Shown: piece by piece, positions 26,826 to 34,508 of the stretch | How positions within the stretch are numbered: the first letter of the stretch is position 1 | Layout of the letters: each line of letters starts with the position of its first letter | Assembly: GCA_964394085.1 (NCBI GenBank) | Contig: CAYMWF010000008.1 | Span: forward strand, 19,185-83,184 | DNA from: CAYMWF01 sp964394085 [NCBI: uncultured Gemmatimonadota bacterium] | GTDB lineage: Bacteria > GCA-2686955 > CAYMWF01 | Direction: 5' to 3' | DNA length: 64,000 nucleotides | Position numbers and translations under genes: made by a program | The notes under the pieces: generated by a model | Database searches by the model: none | Told to the model about the DNA's origin: nothing | The model's input: only the letters and a program-made list of their open reading frames with translations

Positions 26826-27142
26826 GAATTACTCCTCCATTTCCCGGTATCAGCCGTTCCGCAGTCAGTGGAACCGGTGCTGCTCTTTTTCTGTTCAAGC
26901 CGGATTGATTATGAGCGGAAAGCGGCGCAACCGGTCATCAAGACGTCGCCCGCCGCCGAACTGTTTCGATTGCCCAATCAATAACAAGAACTGCCTGCCA
27001 GTGCAACATCTCGTTTGACGGGCAGGCGGCGAATGGCATCAAAAGAAGCATGAAGAAAACTCTTTTTCAAGGCATCCGGCATCGAAATCGGTTATTGTTA
27101 CACATTGGGAGCAGGCTTTGAAACCGCCGTCGGAAAAGACCC
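26826..27142. other. divergent intergenic region
   Basis: No gene is seen between the homoserine dehydrogenase gene (minus) and the acyltransferase gene (plus). An imperfect hairpin with arms GCCTGCC (26993-26999) and GGCAGGC (27021-27027) and a 21-base loop is present, without a T-tract. I cannot assign it. Confidence 0.4.
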
Positions 27143-27988
27143 ATGAAGAACTCGTTACCTCCAATACTGAAAAAATTCATCCAGAAATACGACATCGATT
27201 CCCTGGACAACAGGGATCCGGAGGTGATAGACCTGATCTGCCGGTATGCCGGCGAATTCCTGGTGAAATATTACCGCGCGGATGTGAGGGGGGTGGAGAG
27301 TATCCCGTCCGGTCCCGCCCTGTATGTAGGCAACCATTCCTCCGGAATGGCGTCTCCCGATTCGTTCCTTTTCGGCAACGCCGTATACAAGGCTCACGGA
27401 CTCGATGCGGTTCCCTACGGACTCGGACATAAGGTGGTGATCTCCCTTCCCCTTATCCACCAGGTTTTGATGCCTCTCGGCGCAGTCCGCGCTTCGCATG
27501 AAAACGCGGGGACACTGTTCCGGCGGGGAAAGAAGGTCCTGGTCTATCCGGGCGGCGACGTGGAAGCGATGAGACCCTACAGAAAGAGGAACAAGATAGT
27601 ATTCGACGGCAGGCGCGGCTATATAAGGCTGGCCCTCCGGGAAAGGGTTCCGATCATCCCGGTCGTTTCAGCAGGTTCCCATGAAACACTTTTCATTATC
27701 GATGACATGCGCTGGCTCGCCAGGCTTCTATCCCTCGAGAAGCTTTTCCGATTGAAAGTGTGGCCCCTGACCCTGAGCATTCCGTGGGGGGTAACCATCG
27801 GACCTCCCCCATTGTATATTCCGGTCCCGGTGAAAATCCTGATCGAGATATCGGAACCGATCATGTTCGAGCGCGACGGCCCCGAAGCAGCCGGGGATGA
27901 AGATTACGTCATGGAGTGCGCGGCACTGGTGGAAACAGGGATGCAGAAGACTCTCGATCGCCTGACCGCCGAAAGGCGGAAAAAATGA
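27143..27988 (+). CDS. lysophospholipid acyltransferase family protein (MGAT/TMEM68-like)
   Basis: The 281-residue protein belongs to the LPLAT superfamily and probably transfers an acyl group to a glycerolipid at the inner membrane. The catalytic block reads NHSSGMASPDSF, where His and Asp are separated by seven residues, as in the DAGAT/TMEM68-like branch rather than the HX4D of PlsC. VLVYPGGDVEAMRPYRKRNK takes the place of the EGTRS block. RLALRERVPIIPVVSAGSHE follows, also typical of that branch. The last part is hydrophobic and may associate with the membrane. Only a weak GGAAAAG precedes the ATG at 27143. Confidence 0.85.
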   Translation: MKNSLPPILKKFIQKYDIDSLDNRDPEVIDLICRYAGEFLVKYYRADVRGVESIPSGPALYVGNHSSGMASPDSFLFGNAVYKAHGLDAVPYGLGHKVVISLPLIHQVLMPLGAVRASHENAGTLFRRGKKVLVYPGGDVEAMRPYRKRNKIVFDGRRGYIRLALRERVPIIPVVSAGSHETLFIIDDMRWLARLLSLEKLFRLKVWPLTLSIPWGVTIGPPPLYIPVPVKILIEISEPIMFERDGPEAAGDEDYVMECAALVETGMQKTLDRLTAERRKK

Positions 27989-28046
27989 CCGGCGGGAAAT
28001 CGATTTCAGGAGCAGAACCCTCGATGTCGGCGGACGAACTGCATGT

Positions 28047-28076
28047 TTGCTTTAATGTTGCCGATTCGATTATACT
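28047..28076 (+). promoter_or_regulatory. possible sigma-70 promoter for the esterase gene
   Basis: TTGCTT (28047-28052) and TATACT (28071-28076) are spaced by 18 bp, about 105 bp before the esterase start. Match quality is moderate. Confidence 0.35.
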
Positions 28077-28182
28077 TAAGAACGTGCGTAAAAGACGCTG
28101 ACGATTTGAACCAGCGGGATTATCGGAGAACAGCGGTTTGTGTTCGCAGAGGTGATACATACCTGACCGGGGAGGTAACGAG

Positions 28183-29391
28183 ATGAGACATTTCCAATCG
28201 ATTTATTCAATACTCGCTCTGACAGCTATTCTTCTTTTTACGTTTCACGCCTCGGCCGGCGAATACGACGTCCTGACCGAAGGCTGGAATGAAGGATATA
28301 TCGTAAACGGGGTCGAACGGTCCTTTTATCTCGATCTGCCGGAGAATGTGGAAGAGGGCGGCCCCTGGCCCGTCGTCTTCAACTGGCACGGCTTCGGTGA
28401 TACGGCTTCGAACATGCGCCAGATGGTCCAGTTCCTGGTCGACAATCCGATGATGCCCTTTATCGGTGTCACCCCCGAAGATTCGGAGATGCTTTATGAC
28501 TGGGATCTCCTGGACGGCGTAAATCCCGAAAACCGCGAGATGCTTCTTTTCGACGCTCTGCTCGAGGACATCGATTCGACCTGGGGGGTGGACTGGAACC
28601 ATGTCCACACCATGGGTTTTTCCTTCGGCGGAACCGTCTCGAACATGCTCGGCGTTCTGCGCGGAGACGTCATCGCTTCACAGGCCAACTGGTCCAGCGT
28701 CTACGGTTCGAATCCGATGAACATAATTCCGTACATGATGATGTGGTGGCCCGAGCTTCCCCCGGAGTACAGGTACGTGGAGCTGAGGGTTCACGGCGGC
28801 ATCCTCGACTGGATGATGCTGCCGTTCGGTCAGTACGGGACTAACGACCGGAAATACCTGAACGCCAACGGGCACGACGTCATCGGCTGCAAACATTCCC
28901 TGCCCCACAACATGGGTGCGGTTTTCATGGGCCCGGAACATTTCATCAGGTTTTTCGCCGACCATCCCCGGGGTCTTTTCGATTCTCCTTACGCGGAAGA
29001 TATGCCGTCCGAATATCCCTCCTCCTGCGAATGCGATGAACATCCCGGCGTTTCCGTGGCCATAACGCCGGACGATCCGCCTGTGGAGGTCTCTCCGGGA
29101 GGCGAGTTCACATATTCCATGAGGTTGACCAATAACCTGGATGTAAGGACGACCTTCGATATCTGGATCATGGTGGATGTTCCCGTCTACGGTCTGTACG
29201 GCCCCGTTGAGCTGACCGAGGGTATCGCTCTCGGTGCCGGCCAGGAAGTCGTCGAGCAGGCAATTTCCCAGCGCGTTCCCGGCTTTGCACCCCCGGGGAA
29301 CTATACGTATATCGCCTGCAGCGGCGAATACCCGGATGATATCAGGGATACCGGTTCCTTCGAGTTCACGGTGATTCCCGAACTGCCCTAG
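28183..29391 (+). CDS. secreted PHB depolymerase/feruloyl-esterase-like hydrolase
   Basis: This 402-residue exported protein has a signal peptide (MRHFQSIYSILALTAILLFT, cleavage near FHASA-GEY). The catalytic domain is an alpha/beta hydrolase of the LpqC/polyhydroxybutyrate depolymerase type: YLDLPENVEEGGPWPVVFNWHG gives the oxyanion region and HTMGFSFGGTVSN gives the GxSxG nucleophile elbow. The catalytic His may be in CKHSLPHNMG. The last 110 residues (VSVAITPDDPPVEVSPGGEF onward) form an Ig-like beta-sandwich common in secreted proteins of uncultured bacteria. GGGGAGG seven bases before the ATG fixes the start. A strong terminator follows at 29450. The natural ester substrate is unknown. 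Confidence 0.83.
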   Translation: MRHFQSIYSILALTAILLFTFHASAGEYDVLTEGWNEGYIVNGVERSFYLDLPENVEEGGPWPVVFNWHGFGDTASNMRQMVQFLVDNPMMPFIGVTPEDSEMLYDWDLLDGVNPENREMLLFDALLEDIDSTWGVDWNHVHTMGFSFGGTVSNMLGVLRGDVIASQANWSSVYGSNPMNIIPYMMMWWPELPPEYRYVELRVHGGILDWMMLPFGQYGTNDRKYLNANGHDVIGCKHSLPHNMGAVFMGPEHFIRFFADHPRGLFDSPYAEDMPSEYPSSCECDEHPGVSVAITPDDPPVEVSPGGEFTYSMRLTNNLDVRTTFDIWIMVDVPVYGLYGPVELTEGIALGAGQEVVEQAISQRVPGFAPPGNYTYIACSGEYPDDIRDTGSFEFTVIPELP

Positions 29392-29449
29392 ATCCGATTG
29401 TCCGGGTCTTCACGGATCCATCCGAGCCGAAATACGTTTTATAGAAAAC

Positions 29450-29479
29450 AAAAAGCGTCTGTAATATCAGGCGTTTTTT
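29450..29479 (+). terminator. Rho-independent terminator after the esterase gene
   Basis: A 12-bp stem (AAAAAGCGTCTG against CAGGCGTTTTTT, two G-U wobbles) with loop TAATAT ends in a T-run. It separates the esterase from the following regulator operon, whose promoter starts two bases later. Confidence 0.8.
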
Positions 29480-29481
29480 AT

Positions 29482-29510
29482 TTGGCATTGTCATTATATG
29501 TTGTTATAAG
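29482..29510 (+). promoter_or_regulatory. promoter of the tungstate operon with an overlapping inverted repeat
   Basis: TTGGCA (29482-29487) and TATAAG (29505-29510) are separated by exactly 17 bp; each matches the sigma-70 consensus at five of six bases. An inverted repeat TTATA-N6-TATAA (29494-29509) overlaps the -10 box, the spacing seen in ModE-type oxyanion operators. It lies 62 bp before the regulator start. The operator reading is inference; the encoded regulator is the natural candidate to bind it. Confidence 0.55.
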
Positions 29511-29571
29511 TAATTCTTTTCAGAAACCAGGTGTGCGAGCAGAGGTGGACTCGATTGACCGGGAGACGCAC

Positions 29572-30474
29572 ATGAAAACCAGGAAAATGAATACCAGGGA
29601 AGTTTCAGAGTACCTTGGTGTTAACGAGAAAAAAATCTACAGCCTGATTTCAGAGAAGCAGCTGCCTGCGACCAAGATTACCGGGAAATGGATTTTTTTC
29701 AAAGACCTGGTGGATGCGTGGCTCGAAAGGAGCATGGAAACCGGCGAGGGCTTCAAGCCGGAATCGTCCGGTCTGCTCTTGATGACGGGCAGCGATGACA
29801 TCCTTTTCGGTCATCTGTTGAGCATTCTGAAGAAGGAACGGAAAGATCTCTTTCCCTTCTTCTGCAAAACAGGCAGCTTGAAAGGTTTGAATCTGCTGAA
29901 AGAAGGCAAAGCCCAGCTGGCCTGCATGCACGCCTTCGATGAAGCGAGCAACGAATACAACCTGCCGTTCATCGATTCGCATCTTCAGAAAGAAAGGTTC
30001 GTAACGGTCAATTTCGCGAAGAGAGAGCAGGGCCTTATCGTCCGGAAGGGTAATCCCCGGCGAATCTTCACCATCGGCGACATAGGGGGAAAAGGTTTCC
30101 GTTTCATCAACCGTCAGCCGGGTTCGGGAACGCGGATCCTGCTCGATATGCTTCTGAAAAAGAACGGAATACCGGCGGGAAGTATACCGGGATACGAGAA
30201 AGAAGCCACCACCCACCTCGAGATTGGGCTGGCCGTGCTCAGAGGTGAAGCCGACTGCGGAATCGGCATAAGAACAGTGGCGAACATCCTCGATCTCGAT
30301 TTTATTCCATTAAGGAAAGAGCGGTTCGATATCGTCATCCGCAAAGACAGTTTTTTCTCCAGGGAAATGAGCGTGTTCCTCGAAATGGTCGGGTCGATTC
30401 GATTCAAAAACAGAGCCGCGGAGTTCGGCGGGTACGACACCGGTCTTTCAGGTAAGATACTCTACCGGAGCTGA
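29572..30474 (+). CDS. HTH regulator with periplasmic-binding-like domain (molybdate/tungstate sensor type)
   Basis: This 300-residue cytoplasmic protein begins with an excisionase/MerR-like helix-turn-helix (MNTREVSEYLGVNEKKIYSL, then LPATKITGKWIFFKDLVDAW). The C-terminal 230 residues are a PBP-like domain: LLMTGSDDILFGHLLSIL, QGLIVRKGNPRRIF, FINRQPGSGTRILLDMLL and AVLRGEADCGIGIRTVAN. This architecture is known for oxyanion-responsive regulators placed next to molybdate or tungstate transporters. GGGAG six bases before the ATG at 29572 sets the start; the longer frame from 29398 crosses the promoter and terminator. It is the first gene of a five-gene run with porin and tupABC. Confidence 0.85.
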   Translation: MKTRKMNTREVSEYLGVNEKKIYSLISEKQLPATKITGKWIFFKDLVDAWLERSMETGEGFKPESSGLLLMTGSDDILFGHLLSILKKERKDLFPFFCKTGSLKGLNLLKEGKAQLACMHAFDEASNEYNLPFIDSHLQKERFVTVNFAKREQGLIVRKGNPRRIFTIGDIGGKGFRFINRQPGSGTRILLDMLLKKNGIPAGSIPGYEKEATTHLEIGLAVLRGEADCGIGIRTVANILDLDFIPLRKERFDIVIRKDSFFSREMSVFLEMVGSIRFKNRAAEFGGYDTGLSGKILYRS

Positions 30475-30534
30475 AACAGGGATTTCTGATTTGCGGCTTT
30501 GGATTCGATTCGAACCGCAGGGGAAGTGAAGACA

Positions 30535-31614
30535 GTGAAGACAATGAGGATTATCAACTGCGTTGCCACAGCAGCCATATACTTTGCCGCTGCGTTTGTT
30601 CTGAACTCCGCCGGTTTCTTCCGGGTTTCCGGAGCGGCGGAAATCGCCTCCTCCTCCCAGCATGTTTTCGGAATGCTCCAGTGGAGGCTGGGGTATCTCA
30701 GTCCCGATAACAGCACGAACGATTATTCACTCGGTTTCGAGATTGCGAAGGGTCGCCTTGGTGCGAAGGGAAACATGTTCGACAGACTGGTTTCATACAG
30801 GGTTCTCATCGAACTCTTCGGCGCTTCGTCGTTCACTGATAAAACCACTTACAAGCTTCTGGATTACTACGTAACAGTAAATTTTTCACCGCTGTTCAAC
30901 CTGACGGCGGGTCAGTTTAAAGTGCCGTACACGAGGCAGTACATCCAGCTGGCATCCAGGCACGGATTCACGGGTTCCGCGCTCCCCGTCGAGAACCTGA
31001 AAGGCGGGCGTGATATCGGCGTTGAGGTTTCGGGAAACGGTCTCAGAAACGGAAAACTCGAATACAGGCTGGGATTTTTCAACGGCAACGGCTCGAACCT
31101 TTCCTGCAACGACAACACCGACCTGGAAGCCGCGGGCAGGATAGCCCTCAGTTGGAACGGGTTCTATCCGTACACTGAAGGTTACAGGGCCGGATCCGAC
31201 GGGATGACCATCGGAATCAGCGGGTATGTCAACCATCTCGCGACCGGCAAGGCGAGTTCGGAGAGAACCGGCATCGGCATCGATATAACGGCGGGTTTCA
31301 AGGGGCTTTTTCTCGCGGCGGAATATGTCGGGAAAAAAGAAGGTTATCCGTACTCGAGCGGATACTACTTCCAGGCGGGATACATGATAATCCCGGCGAC
31401 ACTCGAGATTCTCGGGAGATACGGGTTTTACGATCCGGATGACGGTGCCGACTTCGATACCGAGAGGGAAATCCGCCTGGGACTGCTGCTGTATCGTTCA
31501 GGCCACGGCCACAAGGTATTGCTGGAATACGCGGGTTTTCAGGAGGAAACCGGGAAGGACGAACGGGTGTCCTCGACAAAGGCTACCGTTCAGTACCAGT
31601 TCAACTTCAAGTAG
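30535..31614 (+). CDS. outer-membrane beta-barrel porin (phosphate-selective porin O/P-like), candidate tungstate channel
   Basis: The protein has about 359 residues with a signal peptide ending near RVSGAAE. The mature part is amphipathic beta-strands with alternating aromatic residues and ends in KATVQYQFNFK, a typical barrel terminus with a penultimate Phe. The block FNLTAGQFKVPYTRQYIQLASRHGFT resembles the FxxxxGQFKxPFS region of OprO/OprP phosphate-selective porins. The position between an oxyanion sensor and tupA suggests passage of tungstate or molybdate across the outer membrane; this is inference. The start is uncertain: the GTG at 30535 has AGGGGA ten bases upstream, and the ATG at 30544 is the alternative. 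Confidence 0.75.
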   Translation: MKTMRIINCVATAAIYFAAAFVLNSAGFFRVSGAAEIASSSQHVFGMLQWRLGYLSPDNSTNDYSLGFEIAKGRLGAKGNMFDRLVSYRVLIELFGASSFTDKTTYKLLDYYVTVNFSPLFNLTAGQFKVPYTRQYIQLASRHGFTGSALPVENLKGGRDIGVEVSGNGLRNGKLEYRLGFFNGNGSNLSCNDNTDLEAAGRIALSWNGFYPYTEGYRAGSDGMTIGISGYVNHLATGKASSERTGIGIDITAGFKGLFLAAEYVGKKEGYPYSSGYYFQAGYMIIPATLEILGRYGFYDPDDGADFDTEREIRLGLLLYRSGHGHKVLLEYAGFQEETGKDERVSSTKATVQYQFNFK

Positions 31615-31679
31615 CCCGGTGAAAATTACGTAAAGTGCGGGTTTTCGGTGAAGACCGAGCATAACCAACAGGAAACATC

Positions 31680-32576
31680 ATGAGAATCCGAATGGGATTA
31701 TTTCCCAAACTGACCTCGTTCTGCTCATGGGTTGAGAACCGAGCCGGTAATCCGCGCCTGCGATTGATATACGTTTTGATGTTCATTTCTCTAGTCCTGT
31801 CCGTATTCCTGAATTCCGCGCAGCCGTTGTTCGCCGGCCCGGCCCGGCTGAAGATGGCCACCACTACGAGCACGGAAAACTCCGGGCTTCTCGACTGCCT
31901 GCTGCCGCCCTTCGAAGAGGAGTTCGGCATCGAGGTGGATGTTATCGCGGTAGGAACCGGCAAAGCCCTTAAGCTTGCGGAGAACGGCGATGTCGACATC
32001 GTTTTCGTGCATTCGAGGAAAGCTGAGGACGAGTTCGTCGAGAAAGGGTTCGGAGTCAATCGCAGGAATGTGATGTACAACGATTTCGTCATCGTCGGCC
32101 CGCCGGCCGACCCCGCGGGGATCGGGGGCTGCGCCGCGGTGACCGCCCTGGAAAAGATTTTCGCAACCGCGTTTCCTTTTTCATCCAGGGGGGATGATTC
32201 CGGGACGCATAAAAAAGAGATGGAACTGTGGGCGAAGACGGGGAGGAAACCAGAGGGTAAATGGTACCTGGAGACCGGCAGCGGAATGGGGGCCACCCTG
32301 CAGCTCGCCGATGAAAAGTTGGCATATACACTGGTAGACAGGGGCACTTTTATCGCCTATGAAGGCAAGGTCGACCTCGTGATATTGAGCGAGGGCGGCG
32401 AGAGTCTTTTCAACCCTTACGGAATCATCGCTGTCAACCCGTCCAGGCATCCCCATGCGGAATATATCCGGGCCATGACTCTGATAGGCTGGGTCACTTC
32501 GCCCCAAGGGCGTAACCTGATAGCCGGACACCGGATTAACGGGAAAGCTCTCTTTCACCCCGCGGCATCCGATTGA
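31680..32576 (+). CDS. tupA: tungstate ABC transporter substrate-binding protein TupA
   Basis: This 298-residue periplasmic protein captures tungstate for the TupBC transporter. A long N-terminus carries a signal (LIYVLMFISLVLSVFLNSAQ). The mature start LKMATTTSTENSGLLDCLLP is the TupA/WtpA-like signature, where the TTTST residues bind the oxyanion. Also present are IAVGTGKALKLAENGDVDIVFVHS, FVIVGPPADPAG, FSSRGDDSGTHKKEMELW and YLETGSGMGATLQLA. The subfamily (TupA against molybdate ModA) is read from these blocks. AGGA six bases before the ATG at 31680 supports the start. It follows the porin gene by 65 bp. Confidence 0.92.
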   Translation: MRIRMGLFPKLTSFCSWVENRAGNPRLRLIYVLMFISLVLSVFLNSAQPLFAGPARLKMATTTSTENSGLLDCLLPPFEEEFGIEVDVIAVGTGKALKLAENGDVDIVFVHSRKAEDEFVEKGFGVNRRNVMYNDFVIVGPPADPAGIGGCAAVTALEKIFATAFPFSSRGDDSGTHKKEMELWAKTGRKPEGKWYLETGSGMGATLQLADEKLAYTLVDRGTFIAYEGKVDLVILSEGGESLFNPYGIIAVNPSRHPHAEYIRAMTLIGWVTSPQGRNLIAGHRINGKALFHPAASD

Positions 32577-32619
32577 CCGGAGCCCCGGCAAGGCCGGGCA
32601 ATAACCTGTTGACTTATCT

Positions 32620-33312
32620 ATGAACTACCTTTTTGAAGCACTGCTGAATTCAGCCCGGATGATCTCCGGTCTCGATCGGGAATTCCTGTCGATTGTTTTC
32701 GTATCGATCGAGGTTTCAACCATATCGACCACCCTTGCCACGGTTGCCGGACTGCCGGTCGGTCTCCTTGTTTCCACCAGGGAATTCCGCGGGAAGAGAG
32801 TTTTTATGGTGGTTCTGAATACCCTCCTGGCTCTTCCGACAGTTGTCGTCGGGCTGTTCGTCTACTCGCTCATTTCTCGGAGGGGGCCTCTCGGAGAACT
32901 TGGGCTGCTCTATACGCCCGCCGCAATGGTCCTGGGGCAGTTTATCCTGGCTTTTCCCATAGTTACGGCCCTCACGGTTTCAGCGATAGACGGCATGGAT
33001 CCGAGAATCCGAAAAACCGCCCGCACCCTCGGCGCGACGAAACTGCAGTTGGCCCGGGTTCTCCTTACTGAAAGAAGGTTCGCCATCTTCTCGGCCGTTA
33101 TCGCGGGTTTCGGAAGGGTGTTCGCCGAAGTGGGGGTGTCGATGATGCTGGGCGGCAACATCAGAGGGTATACCAGGAACATAACAACGGCCATCGCCTT
33201 CGAAACCGGGAAGGGGGAATTCGCCCTCGGCCTCGCCCTGGGAATCATACTTCTGACTATTGCGCTGTCGATCAACATATTGATGCATTCACTTCAGAGA
33301 AAAGCGGGATGA
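32620..33312 (+). CDS. tupB: tungstate ABC transporter permease TupB
   Basis: This 230-residue inner-membrane permease has about five to six transmembrane helices. The conserved permease sequence is TARTLGATKLQLARVLLTERRF, the EAA loop that contacts TupC. FGRVFAEVGVSMMLGGNIRGYTRNITTAIA is highly characteristic of TupB/WtpB-type permeases. It lies 43 bp after tupA and 46 bp before tupC. No strong ribosome binding site is seen at 32620, so translation may be coupled to the upstream genes. Confidence 0.93.
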   Translation: MNYLFEALLNSARMISGLDREFLSIVFVSIEVSTISTTLATVAGLPVGLLVSTREFRGKRVFMVVLNTLLALPTVVVGLFVYSLISRRGPLGELGLLYTPAAMVLGQFILAFPIVTALTVSAIDGMDPRIRKTARTLGATKLQLARVLLTERRFAIFSAVIAGFGRVFAEVGVSMMLGGNIRGYTRNITTAIAFETGKGEFALGLALGIILLTIALSINILMHSLQRKAG

Positions 33313-33358
33313 CGGCTCCGGGTTCATTGTCGGAACCTGTAGTCCGTCGATTGAAATA

Positions 33359-34393
33359 ATGACTGAAAATACCCGAAAAAACAGCTCCCCACCTGTTCTG
33401 GAAGTAAAAAACCTGAAGAAAACGGTGAACGGGTTCGTTCTCGATGTTCCCGACCTCTCTTTTCCAAAGGGGAAAATATACTCCGTAACCGGTCAGAACG
33501 GCTCTGGGAAAACCACCCTTATTTCGATACTCAACCTTCTCGAGGAGCCGGATGAGGGAAGGCTGTTTTTTTGCGGCGCCGCGATACCCGCAGACGAAAC
33601 CTCCAGGACTGAAATCAGGCGCAGAATGGTGATGGTGCTCGAAGATCCGTATATGTTCAACACAACCGTTCTTCGAAACGTGGCGTACGGATTGAAAGCG
33701 CGGGGGATTTACAAAAAAAAGGCGGAGCGGCCGGCCCTGGACGCTCTGGAGCGTGTCGGACTGGGGGGATTCGCCCGCAGAAAGGCGAGGGAGCTTTCCA
33801 GGGGTGAGACGCAGAGGGTGGCGATCGCAAGGGCAATCGTCCTGGAACCCGACGTACTGTTCCTCGATGAACCGTTCACTAACATTGACAAGAGGTATGT
33901 GGACCTGCTCGAACGGGTCGTTCTCGATATCAACCGCAGGTTCAATACCACGATTATTTTCACGACTCACGACCTTTTCCAGGCGTACAGGCTCAGCGAC
34001 GAAATCCTGTCGCTCATCCGCGGGCGGCCGGTGAAGGGAAGTATCGACAATCTTCTGACCGGACATATCGTTGAGGAAAAGAATACGCGATACCTGGTGG
34101 TGTCGCCCGAGTTGCGGATCGCCGTCGTCACCGATCGAGACGGCGAGGCGAACGCGCTCATCCCTCCGGAAGACATCATCCTTTCGAAGGAACCTTTTCG
34201 ATCGAGTGCGAGGAACGTTCTCAGAGGCGTCATCAACCGGATGGAAATGGACGGTGAGACAGTGAGAGTCTGCTGCGACGCCGGGGTGGAATTCATCTCC
34301 CTGATTACCCGGAAATCCTTCGAAAAGATGGAGTTGTCGATCGGCTCCCGACTTTACCTTACATTCAAAACCACCTCCGTAAAAATATTCTAA
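33359..34393 (+). CDS. tupC: tungstate ABC transporter ATP-binding protein TupC
   Basis: This 344-residue ATPase energises tungstate import. Walker A is TGQNGSGKTTLISILN, the signature is LSRGETQRVAIARAIV, and Walker B is VLFLDEPFTNIDKRY with the H-loop in FTTHDLFQAYRLSD. The signature reads LSRGE rather than LSGGQ, as seen in several Tup/Wtp ATPases. About 110 residues follow the ATPase domain and end in VKIF; they resemble a TOBE/MOP-like regulatory domain (NVLRGVINRMEMDGETVRVC). It is the last gene of the operon. Confidence 0.92.
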   Translation: MTENTRKNSSPPVLEVKNLKKTVNGFVLDVPDLSFPKGKIYSVTGQNGSGKTTLISILNLLEEPDEGRLFFCGAAIPADETSRTEIRRRMVMVLEDPYMFNTTVLRNVAYGLKARGIYKKKAERPALDALERVGLGGFARRKARELSRGETQRVAIARAIVLEPDVLFLDEPFTNIDKRYVDLLERVVLDINRRFNTTIIFTTHDLFQAYRLSDEILSLIRGRPVKGSIDNLLTGHIVEEKNTRYLVVSPELRIAVVTDRDGEANALIPPEDIILSKEPFRSSARNVLRGVINRMEMDGETVRVCCDAGVEFISLITRKSFEKMELSIGSRLYLTFKTTSVKIF

Positions 34394-34473
34394 GGCTTAA
34401 TCCGCATTTCTCACCAGCTTCCTGCCGCAACATCGTATTCCCGCACGTTTTCAGCACCTTACAACACTGCTGC

Positions 34474-34502
34474 TTGACCGGAGAGGAACTTGCGTATAAA
34501 AT
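34474..34502 (+). promoter_or_regulatory. promoter positioned for a leaderless transcript
   Basis: TTGACC (34474-34479) and TAAAAT (34497-34502) are spaced by 17 bp, each one mismatch from consensus. Transcription would start about seven bases later, at or next to the ATG at 34509. No usable ribosome binding site precedes that ATG, which fits a leaderless mRNA. Confidence 0.5.
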
Positions 34503-34508
34503 TCCAAT

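Noticed and set aside
26993-27027. Terminator or riboswitch before the acyltransferase gene
   Set aside because: The stem is only 7 bp with a 21-base loop and no T-tract, so I could not support a function.
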